From Bacillus sp. MM2020_1 (GTDB lineage Bacteria; Bacillota; Bacilli; Bacillales; Cytobacillaceae): DNA of 64,000 nucleotides. The notes under the pieces were generated by a model. It was not told where the DNA came from. It was given only the letters and a program-made list of their open reading frames with translations, and did no database searches. This document shows, one piece after another, positions 51,543-58,562 of the stretch (the first letter of the stretch is position 1; each line of letters starts with the position of its first letter). A program made the translations under genes and the position numbers. The stretch spans positions 1 to 64,000 of the forward strand of contig JAANMP010000020.1 in NCBI GenBank assembly GCA_011250595.1, written 5' to 3'.

Positions 51543-52753
51543 AAAAAGAGTACTCCCACTATATATCTGAAACCGCTCGAGAATTACAGCCTTCTGGGAT
51601 CAGGAAGTTTTTCGACCTAGCTGCCAGTATGAAAGATGTCATTTCATTAGGGGTTGGCGAACCAGATTTCGTAACCCCTTGGAACATTCGCGAGGCAGCG
51701 ATTTTATCGCTGGAGCAAGGCTATACCGCTTATACTGCGAACCCGGGGTTATTAGAATTACGGCAGGAAATCTCAAATTACCTTCGGACGAGATTTGCTG
51801 TCAATTATGATCCAACAAACCAAATTATCGTCACCGTCGGGGCTAGCCAAGCAATTGACCTCGCCTTCCGCGCCATTTTAAACCAAGGCGATGAAGTGCT
51901 GATTGTTGAACCAGCTTTCGTTTCTTACGCCCCGTTGGTTGCCATTGCCGGCGGGACTCCCGTCACCATTTCCACTTCACCTGCTAATGGGTTTAAATTA
52001 ACAGCCGAGCAGCTTGAAGGAGCGATTACAGAAAAAACAAAAGCTATCTTGTTTTGTTCTCCAAACAATCCAACTGGCTCTACCTTAAACAAGGAAGAAC
52101 TGAAGGAAATTGCTGCAATCGTGGAAAGGCACGATTTAATCGTCATTTCCGATGAGATTTACGCGGAATTAACCTACGAAGAAACCTATACAAGCTTCGC
52201 AACCATTGAAGGGATGTATGAGCGAACCATCCTAATCAATGGATTCTCAAAAGGGTTTGCAATGACTGGTTGGCGCTTGGGGATGCTTGCTGCTCCTAAA
52301 GAATTTGTCGAGGTGATGTTGAAAATTTTTCAATACACCACCATGTGCGCACCAACCATGCTCCAATACGGTGCCCTCGAAGCATTGAAGAATACCTTTC
52401 ATGAAGTGGAAGCGATGAAGCGAAGTTACCGAATGAGACGGAACTATGTCGTGCATACCTTGAATAAAATCGGTTTGGACTGCCACACGCCAGGTGGAGC
52501 TTTTTACGTTTTTCCTTCCATCAAGGCAACTGGCCTCAGTTCCGAACAATTCGCCGAAGAACTGCTAATGAAGGAAAAAGTCGCGGTTGTACCTGGCAAT
52601 GTGTTTGGGGAAAGCGGCGAAGGTTATATTCGCTGCTCCTACGCAGCCTCCATGCCGCAGCTGCAAGAAGCCATGAAAAGAATCCAGAAATTCCTTGAAT
52701 CAAAGGGAATCTATGGTGAAAAGTTAGTAGAAGAAATAAAAATAAACCAATAA
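51539..52753 (+). CDS. alaT: PLP-dependent class I aminotransferase, AlaT (YugH)-like
   Basis: 404 residues of fold type I. Conserved: SLGVGEPDFVTPWNIREAA, YTANPGLLELRQEISNYL, VTVGASQAIDLAFRAIL, FCSPNNPTGSTLN, VISDEIYAELTY, the PLP lysine in INGFSKGFAMTGWRLG, and the carboxylate-binding Arg in GYIRCSYA. Cytoplasmic. Probably an alanine-pyruvate type transaminase judged by the linked AsnC-family regulator; other aminotransferase substrates are possible. Confidence 0.92.
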   Translation: MKKEYSHYISETARELQPSGIRKFFDLAASMKDVISLGVGEPDFVTPWNIREAAILSLEQGYTAYTANPGLLELRQEISNYLRTRFAVNYDPTNQIIVTVGASQAIDLAFRAILNQGDEVLIVEPAFVSYAPLVAIAGGTPVTISTSPANGFKLTAEQLEGAITEKTKAILFCSPNNPTGSTLNKEELKEIAAIVERHDLIVISDEIYAELTYEETYTSFATIEGMYERTILINGFSKGFAMTGWRLGMLAAPKEFVEVMLKIFQYTTMCAPTMLQYGALEALKNTFHEVEAMKRSYRMRRNYVVHTLNKIGLDCHTPGGAFYVFPSIKATGLSSEQFAEELLMKEKVAVVPGNVFGESGEGYIRCSYAASMPQLQEAMKRIQKFLESKGIYGEKLVEEIKINQ

Positions 52754-52763
52754 CTATAACCTT

Positions 52764-52805
52764 AAAAGCCCAAATTTGTCCTTATGGACAGATTTGGGCT
52801 TTTTC
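52764..52805 (+). terminator. Terminator after alaT
   Basis: AAAAGCCCAAATTTGTCC pairs with its near-perfect complement around a TTAT loop, followed by T-run. Confidence 0.9.
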
Positions 52806-52816
52806 CATGTGATTGT

Positions 52817-52866
52817 GGTGCCTGACACCAATATATATTTGGCACTTTCTGTTAGTGCCTGACACC
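52817..52866 (+). repeat. Two REP-like elements in direct orientation
   Basis: GGTGCCTGACACC at 52817-52829 and AGTGCCTGACACC at 52854-52866, 37 bp apart, between alaT and the diguanylate cyclase gene. Confidence 0.85.
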
Positions 52867-52937
52867 ATACTATTTTGTGACAGACCTCCTAATCTATGCT
52901 AAAATACTCGAGGAATGGTAAAAAAGGGGTGGAATAT

Positions 52938-54446
52938 TTGAGGTCCTTTCCAAACAATCTTTTTAATAGAATAGATATGAATTCTATTCCCAATCAAGAG
53001 TTTCTACAAAATAACTATGAGGTATTATTTGAGAGAATTAAGCTCGTTTCTTATATGTTAATTTTTACCTACCCTTGTTTTTTCATCGTTGACTTTTTCC
53101 TATTTAATAAACTGAGCAGTCCTATATTTAAATTCAATCTTTCAGCTATACATATTGCAGGTCTTATCATCTCTCTTTTATTCCTATTCATATATAAATT
53201 TTACAAAAATATTCCCAAGAGGGTTATCGTTACTTGTTATATCCTCTGCTATCTACTCATTGGGGCAGCTTCATCTATTAATAGTCAATTATTCACCGGC
53301 AATATCTACTCCTATATTACTATTTTATTAGGAGTTGGCGTCTTTTTCCCAGTACAGCCAAGAAACCTTTTGATCCTATTTTTGGGTATACATATATTTT
53401 TCATTACAGGTTTATATCTTATCGAACATGAACACTTCTCATTTTTATCGAAAGTGATTAATTCAACAGGTACCTTAGTGATATCATTTTTGATAGCCCT
53501 ATCATTCTATTCTTTTCGTAAAAATGATTTTTCAAACAAAATGAAACTAAAAAGGAATGAGGAAAATTTCAGGCGACTATTCAACCTCCATCCGAACCCG
53601 ATTATCCTTATAAGGCTGGATAATGATGAGATATTGCTGATGAATCGCCATGCAAGCGAATACTACCATCTACAAAGTACCGACTCGACTCCATTAAATG
53701 GAAAGTTCTTATTTAAAACCGAGGAAGAGAAACACAATATCATCAGTCGCCTGAAAGAGCAGAAAAGTATCAAAAACTATTGCGTAGAACAACAAATTAC
53801 TCCTGATATTCGCAAATGGGTCATGCTGAGTTTAGAATTGGTCGATTACCTGGATGAGGCTTGTATTCTGATTGGCGTCACAGATATCACAGATTTGAAA
53901 AAAAATGAGGAAGAACTTTATAAACATGCCTCGTTTGATATGCTTACTGGAGTGCTTAATCGTAGAAGTGGGCTGGAGCTGCTCAGCCAGCAATTGAGCA
54001 CTGGTCCAGAATCTCAAGAATTCATTATCTGCTATATCGATATTAACGATTTGAAAAAAACGAATGATCTGTTCGGCCACTCGACAGGCGATGATTTAAT
54101 CAAAACTTGCTGTGATACAATCAACCATCAAATTACAAATAACGACGTACTATTTCGATTAGGCGGCGATGAATTTATCCTTGTCTTCTTCCAAAAGCAA
54201 ATGAAGGATGTCCAGCAGCTTGTGAGAAACATTAAGCGCGGGTTTGAGGAGATTAATGTAACCAATCAAAAGCCTTATTCCATCTCAGCTAGCTATGGTT
54301 TTTATCACTATAAACCAGGCACCGTAATTACACTTGAAAAAATCCTCGAAATGGCTGACCAGGAGATGTACAAAGAAAAATGTGATCACAAAAGGGCAAG
54401 GATAAGGCCGAAACCAACCCCTAACTCAGATCGTACAGTTAGTTAA
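52938..54446 (+). CDS. Diguanylate cyclase: membrane sensor, PAS and GGDEF
   Basis: About 502 residues. Five to six membrane helices (YMLIFTYPCFFIVDFFLF through TGTLVISFLIALSFYSF) form a sensor region, then a PAS-like domain (NFRRLFNLHPNPIILIRLDNDEILLMN) and a complete GGDEF domain (DMLTGVLNRRSGLELL, DINDLKKTNDLFGHSTGDDLI, and LFRLGGDEFILVFF). It makes cyclic di-GMP. TTG at 52938 with AAAGGGGTGG upstream is preferred over ATG at 52977. It is the only intact c-di-GMP enzyme in the window; both EAL genes are damaged. Confidence 0.9.
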   Translation: MRSFPNNLFNRIDMNSIPNQEFLQNNYEVLFERIKLVSYMLIFTYPCFFIVDFFLFNKLSSPIFKFNLSAIHIAGLIISLLFLFIYKFYKNIPKRVIVTCYILCYLLIGAASSINSQLFTGNIYSYITILLGVGVFFPVQPRNLLILFLGIHIFFITGLYLIEHEHFSFLSKVINSTGTLVISFLIALSFYSFRKNDFSNKMKLKRNEENFRRLFNLHPNPIILIRLDNDEILLMNRHASEYYHLQSTDSTPLNGKFLFKTEEEKHNIISRLKEQKSIKNYCVEQQITPDIRKWVMLSLELVDYLDEACILIGVTDITDLKKNEEELYKHASFDMLTGVLNRRSGLELLSQQLSTGPESQEFIICYIDINDLKKTNDLFGHSTGDDLIKTCCDTINHQITNNDVLFRLGGDEFILVFFQKQMKDVQQLVRNIKRGFEEINVTNQKPYSISASYGFYHYKPGTVITLEKILEMADQEMYKEKCDHKRARIRPKPTPNSDRTVS

Positions 54447-54465
54447 AGTTAGTTTGTTAACTAAG

Positions 54466-54522
54466 AAAGAGAACCACCCCTTTCACTTGTTGTTTACAAG
54501 GCATGGGGTGGTTCTCTTTTTT
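54466..54522 (+). terminator. Terminator after the diguanylate cyclase gene
   Basis: AAAGAGAACCACCCC and GGGGTGGTTCTCTTT pair perfectly around a 24-nt loop, followed by TTT. Confidence 0.9.
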
Positions 54523-54546
54523 GGTGGAAGGAATACCTCCCTTGGT

Positions 54547-54559
54547 GGTGTCAGGCACC
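54547..54559 (-). repeat. REP-like element
   Basis: Plus-strand GGTGTCAGGCACC, downstream of the cyclase terminator and 115 bp before the permease gene. Confidence 0.85.
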
Positions 54560-54673
54560 AGTATAACTGTTACAAAAATAGAACAATATAAGAGATATCC
54601 CTTGTCTTTTTACCTAAAAACGAATAATATAGTTTAGGTCTTAATAAAACGTTCGTATTTTGGAGGAACAATG

Positions 54674-55975
54674 ATGTTTAAACTTAAAGAAAATCATACC
54701 AATACAAAAACAGAACTGCTTGCAGGGATTACCACCTTTTTTACAATGGTCTATATTGTCGTCGTCAATCCGGTTATTCTTGCCGATGCTGGGGTTCCGT
54801 TTGCGCAGGTGTTCACCGCAACTATCATTTCTGCAGTCGTCGCAACGCTCTGGATGGCGCTTTTTGCTAATTATCCAATTGCTATTGCACCAGGCATGGG
54901 GCTCAACGCCTACTTCGCTTATTCTGTTGTCGGCAGCCATCCGGGGATAACTTACCATACAGCCTTTGCCGCTGTTTTTATTGCTGGTGTTATCTTCGTC
55001 ATTTTATCGTTAACTCCCCTGAGGGAAAAATTAATTGACGCCATCCCGGATAACCTTAAGCACGGGATTACCGCCGGAATCGGTTTGTTTATTGCTTTTA
55101 TCGGTTTGCGTCTTACAAAAATTATTACAGCACATCCGACGAATCTTGTCGGTCTCGGCGATCTTCATTCAGCTTCCGCTCTGTTAGCGATAGTTGGACT
55201 GGCAATTACATTGGTATTGATGGCACTCCGAGTCAATGGGGCAATATTTTTTGGAATGGTCCTAACTGGGCTAATTGCCTTCTTTACCGGCCAGCTTGAA
55301 TTTACTCATGGTTTTATGGCCATGCCGACTTTGCCAGAAGGATTAATCATTGCTAATCCAGTGACAGCGCTGACCGATGTGATTCAGCACAGCCTTTATG
55401 CCGTTGTCTTTTCATTCATACTAGTGACCATTTTTGACACCACTGGTACGTTGATTGGTGTTGCTAACCAAGCTGGTTTAATGAAAGGCGGCAAATTGCC
55501 GCGGGCGAGAGAAGCTTTACTCGCTGATTCGATTGGTACTGCAGTTGGTGCGATGTTTGGGACGAGCCCAACAACCGCCTATATTGAATCGACATCAGGG
55601 GTCGCAGTCGGAGGACGAACTGGTTTAACTTCCCTGACGGTTGCAATCCTGTTCATCCTGTCCGCCTTCTTCGGTCCACTGGTTAGTACGGTTTCCGGGA
55701 TTTCTGCCATTACCGCACCGGCATTGATTATTGTCGGCAGTCTCATGATGGGAAGTATTGCAAAAATCCGCTGGAATGAGCTGGATGAAGCCTTCCCAGC
55801 CTTTTTGACCGTCTTGAGCATGCCGCTTACATCAAGTATTGCCACAGGAATCGCGCTTGGTTTCATCAGTTATCCTCTGTTAAAATTAGTGAAAGGGAAG
55901 TGGCGTGAAATTCATCCCTTGCTATACGTGTTTGCCGTGTTGTTCTTTATTCAATTGGCTTTTTTACAACATTAA
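54674..55975 (+). CDS. NCS2-family guanine/hypoxanthine permease (PbuG/PbuO-like)
   Basis: About 433 residues with 12-14 membrane segments of the AzgA-like NCS2 branch. Motifs: AGITTFFTMVYIVVVNPVIL, APGMGLNAYFAYSVVG, GITAGIGLFIAFIGL, VTIFDTTGTLIGVANQAGL and SPTTAYIESTSGVAVGGRTGLTSL. It imports purine bases. GGAGG lies 7 nt before the second ATG (54674). I see no purine riboswitch in the 220 bp upstream. A REP inverted pair serves as its terminator. Confidence 0.92.
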   Translation: MFKLKENHTNTKTELLAGITTFFTMVYIVVVNPVILADAGVPFAQVFTATIISAVVATLWMALFANYPIAIAPGMGLNAYFAYSVVGSHPGITYHTAFAAVFIAGVIFVILSLTPLREKLIDAIPDNLKHGITAGIGLFIAFIGLRLTKIITAHPTNLVGLGDLHSASALLAIVGLAITLVLMALRVNGAIFFGMVLTGLIAFFTGQLEFTHGFMAMPTLPEGLIIANPVTALTDVIQHSLYAVVFSFILVTIFDTTGTLIGVANQAGLMKGGKLPRAREALLADSIGTAVGAMFGTSPTTAYIESTSGVAVGGRTGLTSLTVAILFILSAFFGPLVSTVSGISAITAPALIIVGSLMMGSIAKIRWNELDEAFPAFLTVLSMPLTSSIATGIALGFISYPLLKLVKGKWREIHPLLYVFAVLFFIQLAFLQH

Positions 55976-55981
55976 TATAAA

Positions 55982-56026
55982 AAAAGAGTGTCAGGCACCT
56001 AATTGCGGTGCCTGACACTCTTTTTT
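55982..56026. terminator. REP inverted pair forming a terminator
   Basis: AGTGTCAGGCACC (55987-55999) and GGTGCCTGACACT (56007-56019) pair perfectly across 7 nt. The flanks AAAAAG and CTTTTTTT extend the stem and supply a T-run, so this REP pair has the full form of a bidirectional Rho-independent terminator. Confidence 0.9.
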
Positions 56027-56032
56027 TGGTAC

Positions 56033-56224
56033 CTATTTTTTAGGTAGGTCAAGCGCTTGGTACGCTGTCATATACTTTCCGCCATCCGCAACTTCTGAAT
56101 GGTATAAGGCCTTTAGGGCTGTGTTTTTCTCGAGTCCGTGTTCTACCTTCAACTCTTTTAAGCGTGTATGCAATTCTTTATTATCCTTAATTAACTGCTG
56201 CATTTGTGATTTCAAATACTTCAT
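56033..56224 (-). CDS. Small coiled-coil protein, 63 residues
   Basis: Starts MKYLKSQMQQLIKDNKELHT and continues RLKELKVEHGLEKNTALKAL, a strongly helical, Lys/Glu-rich stretch, ending TAYQALDLPKK. ATG at 56224 with AAAGGAG 11 nt upstream is preferred over a longer frame from 56281. No family recognised. It ends at the REP terminator shared with the permease gene. Confidence 0.65.
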   Translation of the reverse strand: MKYLKSQMQQLIKDNKELHTRLKELKVEHGLEKNTALKALYHSEVADGGKYMTAYQALDLPKK

Positions 56225-56361
56225 TAGATTGTTAACTCCTTTCAGAAACCAAAGCCGTTCCCCAAGTATAGCATTAATCAACTTTATTTATATTATTTTC
56301 TTTTACCATGTCCTTTTAGCCGACTTTTTTCTATATAAAGGGTGAAAGGAGGTGGTTGATC

Positions 56362-56580
56362 ATGGCACAAGCATTACTAGAAGGAACAAAGCTTCGTTTG
56401 GTCTTTGAGGTTGGCGTGGATGAAAAGGGTGCACCCATCCTACGAGCAAAAACGTTCAGCAATGTAAAAAAAGAAGCAACGGTTGAACAGTTATTTCAAA
56501 CGTCACAAGCGATTACTGTTTTGTGCAAGGACACGCTGAACAAAGTGGAACGAAATGACAGCACAGAAATTTTAGCGTAA
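56362..56580 (+). CDS. DUF1659-family small protein
   Basis: 72 residues (MAQALLEGTKLRLVFEVGVD, then ILRAKTFSNVKKEATVEQLF). DUF1659 members are small conserved Bacillus proteins of unknown function, usually encoded together with DUF2922 and YvrJ proteins, as here. The ribosome binding site AAAGGAGGTGG is near-perfect, suggesting high translation. ATG at 56362 is preferred over an upstream in-frame start inside that site. Confidence 0.85.
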   Translation: MAQALLEGTKLRLVFEVGVDEKGAPILRAKTFSNVKKEATVEQLFQTSQAITVLCKDTLNKVERNDSTEILA

Positions 56581-56619
56581 TGATATTGAAAAATAATCTA
56601 GCGATCGGAGGTGAGATCT

Positions 56620-56838
56620 ATGGCAAAAATCTTAGAATTGCAATTTGGGACGGAGATGGGCAAGACCGCCAGTTTATCAGTCGAAAATCCAAAAGAACCG
56701 ATTGATGAGGCCGTCGTCAAGCAATCGATGACACAAATTATTGGTGCTGATATTTTTACAACTGCAAGTGGTAAGCTTGTCGTTGCGAAAGGGGCACGCG
56801 TCATTGACCGTAATGTGACGGACTATGAACTAGTTTAA
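56620..56838 (+). CDS. DUF2922-family small protein
   Basis: 72 residues (MAKILELQFGTEMGKTASLS, then NPKEPIDEAVVKQSMTQIIG). It is a typical DUF2922 member, with strand-strand-helix pattern and a C-terminal strand (KLVVAKGARVIDRNVTDYEL). CGGAGGTGAG precedes the ATG. It is 39 nt after the DUF1659 gene and probably cotranscribed with it. Function unknown. Confidence 0.87.
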   Translation: MAKILELQFGTEMGKTASLSVENPKEPIDEAVVKQSMTQIIGADIFTTASGKLVVAKGARVIDRNVTDYELV

Positions 56839-56841
56839 TAA

Positions 56842-56990
56842 GAAAAGCGGAAGCGCCCTGTTCAGCGGCGTATGGCCTGGAGCGCTCCAACTGAGATAAA
56901 GGAAACACGGAGAGCCAAAGGCGATTCGATGTTGACTTATCGTAGGGCGGAGAGCGAAGGACACTAGCCGCTAGGGCGCTGGAGCTGGAC
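56842..56990 (+). repeat. 150-bp structured intergenic repeat, full copy
   Basis: Starts GAAAAGCGGAAGCGCCCTG and ends GGGCGCTGGAGCTGGAC. The ends are complementary (GCGCCCT/AGGGCGC and AGCGGC/GCCGCT), so the whole element can fold back. A truncated copy is at 14237-14293. It sits inside the DUF1659-DUF2922-YvrJ gene group. Confidence 0.8.
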
Positions 56991-57034
56991 AATTTTCAAA
57001 GTAGAAATTTAAACTTTCCTATTTTGTAACAGAG

Positions 57035-57066
57035 AGGCCGATTCCCCTTAGGGACGGCCTTTTTTT
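57035..57066 (+). terminator. Terminator upstream of yvrJ-like gene
   Basis: AGGCCG and CGGCCT, with an inner TCCC/GGGA pairing, followed by TTTTTTT. It ends the DUF1659-DUF2922 transcript or attenuates the next gene. Confidence 0.8.
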
Positions 57067-57087
57067 AAAAAAAGGAGGTGAAAAAAA

Positions 57088-57231
57088 GTGGAACAATTGA
57101 TTCCAATCATCAGCGAGGTTGGATTTCCTATCGTAGTGACCCTTTATCTGCTTTACCGGATTGAGTCAAAGCTTGATATGGTCGTCACCTCGATTCAGAA
57201 TCTCCCCGACCGGATGAAGGAACGGGTATAA
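57088..57231 (+). CDS. YvrJ-family small membrane protein, 47 residues
   Basis: GTG start with AAAGGAGGTG upstream. The product MEQLIPIISEVGFPIVVTLY, LLYRIESKLDMVVTSIQNLP matches the YvrJ family: one membrane helix (VGFPIVVTLYLLYRI) and a short amphipathic tail. YvrJ proteins resemble phage holin-like or BhlA-type small proteins, but their role is unknown. It completes the DUF1659-DUF2922-YvrJ trio and is followed by CwlC-like amidase genes. Confidence 0.85.
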   Translation: MEQLIPIISEVGFPIVVTLYLLYRIESKLDMVVTSIQNLPDRMKERV

Positions 57232-57237
57232 TTGCAG

Positions 57238-57270
57238 GAACACCCCTGGCCGAATTGGCAAGGGGTGTTC
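57238..57270 (+). terminator. Terminator after the yvrJ-like gene
   Basis: GAACACCCCT and AGGGGTGTTC, with an inner GCC/GGC pair, followed by TTTG. Confidence 0.82.
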
Positions 57271-57368
57271 TTTGTTACCCAAAGCTCGCTACGGATGAGA
57301 GTTCGGTCATTTAAAGGCTCTCTTTCTTACCCAAACAGTCATTCATCTGCCATCTCGGTAACAAAGAA
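57268..57368. other. Long-range 12-bp inverted repeat, possible structured leader
   Basis: TTCTTTGTTACC (57268-57279) and GGTAACAAAGAA (57357-57368) are exact complements enclosing 77 nt that contain smaller pairings (GAGAG with CTCTC). It precedes the first amidase gene by 122 nt. I recognise no known riboswitch in it. Confidence 0.5.
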
Positions 57369-57490
57369 AATTTATCGTTGGTGACGTCCATCCACTAACC
57401 ACCAAAATACCGTGACAAGCACCTGCACAAGTTTGTCCATAGCCACATAACATGTATATATAATCAATTTTTAGAAATGGAGATGATGAA

Positions 57491-58309
57491 ATGAAGCTTT
57501 ATTTAGATCCAGGCCATGGCGGACAAGACCCTGGGGCTCAAGGTCATGGATTGGATGAAAAAGATGTAACATTAGCTATCGCGCTAAAAATACGGTCCAT
57601 TTTACAAAATGATTATAAGAACATTGATGTAAAAATGAGTCGGAGCAGCGATACGACAAAAAGCTTAAGTCAGCGATCTAGTGAGGCGAATGCTTGGGGG
57701 GCAGATTTTTTCTTGGCCATTCATGTCAATTCCGGCCCAAGCTCAGCACTCGGATACGAGGACTATATTTATAATGGCTTATCTAACAGTTCCAAAACAG
57801 CCCAATACCAAGATATTATCCATGCCGAAGTTATGAAAGTAAATCAACTGCAAGACCGTGGCCAGAAAAAGGCGAACTTCCATGTATTACGTGAGTCAGA
57901 AATGCCGGCACTCTTATCGGAAAATGGCTTTATCAGTAATGACCATGACGCTGCATTAATGAAACAATCATCCTGGATACAAAAAGTAGCACAAGGTCAC
58001 GTCAATGGAATTGCCAAAGCCTTTGGCCTGAAACGGAAGCCAACTGAGCCTCCGAAACCCGATAAACCTGATTCAGGAACGTTTTTCAAAGTTATTGCTG
58101 GTTCATTCAAATCAAAAGAAAATGCCGACGAGCGAGTAGACCACCTTAAGTCAAAAGGCATCGAATCATTCGTTGATACCACAAAAATCTCTGGAGAAAC
58201 ATGGTACCGAGCCCAAGCAGGAGCCTTTTCCATCCGGGAATATGCAGAAGACCGCTTAGATGAAGTAAAAAAAGCCGGCATCAAAGACGCCTTCCTCGTT
58301 GCAGAATAA
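57491..58309 (+). CDS. CwlC-like N-acetylmuramoyl-L-alanine amidase
   Basis: 272 residues. Amidase_3 domain 1-180 with zinc ligands and catalytic Glu in the expected places: LDPGHGGQDPGA (His), LDEKDVTLAIALKI (Glu), FFLAIHVNSG (His), and ALLSENGFISN (Glu). Then a linker and one SPOR peptidoglycan-binding domain (FFKVIAGSFKSKENADERVD). There is no signal peptide, as in B. subtilis CwlC, which lyses the mother-cell wall late in sporulation. A sporulation role is inferred from that resemblance. Confidence 0.9.
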   Translation: MKLYLDPGHGGQDPGAQGHGLDEKDVTLAIALKIRSILQNDYKNIDVKMSRSSDTTKSLSQRSSEANAWGADFFLAIHVNSGPSSALGYEDYIYNGLSNSSKTAQYQDIIHAEVMKVNQLQDRGQKKANFHVLRESEMPALLSENGFISNDHDAALMKQSSWIQKVAQGHVNGIAKAFGLKRKPTEPPKPDKPDSGTFFKVIAGSFKSKENADERVDHLKSKGIESFVDTTKISGETWYRAQAGAFSIREYAEDRLDEVKKAGIKDAFLVAE

Positions 58310-58369
58310 GCAAATATTCTAAGTGAATATCATGGGGGCAGTTATGGTTTTAGTTATCGTGTCAGTTAT

Positions 58370-58393
58370 TGTGTCAGGCACCACTCATGTACA
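58370..58393 (-). repeat. REP-like element with diverged head
   Basis: Plus-strand TGTGTCAGGCACC (58370-58382), followed after 3 nt by CATGTACA, a variant of the head complement CGTGGACA, then CTCGTCC. The same 31-nt arrangement occurs at 32828-32858. Confidence 0.8.
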
Positions 58394-58421
58394 CTCGTCC
58401 GCCTCAAAAGGACAACCTCTT

Positions 58422-58464
58422 CCAAAAGACCTCCTACCTATTAACAAAAAGAGGGGGTCTTTTG
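58422..58464. terminator. Terminator between the two amidase genes
   Basis: CAAAAGACCTCCT and AGGGGGTCTTTTG pair with one T-G wobble around a 16-nt loop. Confidence 0.8.
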
Positions 58465-58562
58465 TATGGTTTTTCATGTTTAGCGATTCAGATAGAGTCC
58501 ACGAGATTGGATTTACCATAAGATATATTTGAACGTATTTTAAAAGAAATGGAGGGGTAAGT

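Noticed and set aside
57268-57368. Known c-di-AMP (ydaO) or c-di-GMP riboswitch
   Set aside because: The conserved core sequences of both classes are not visible; only an unexplained long-range pairing remains.
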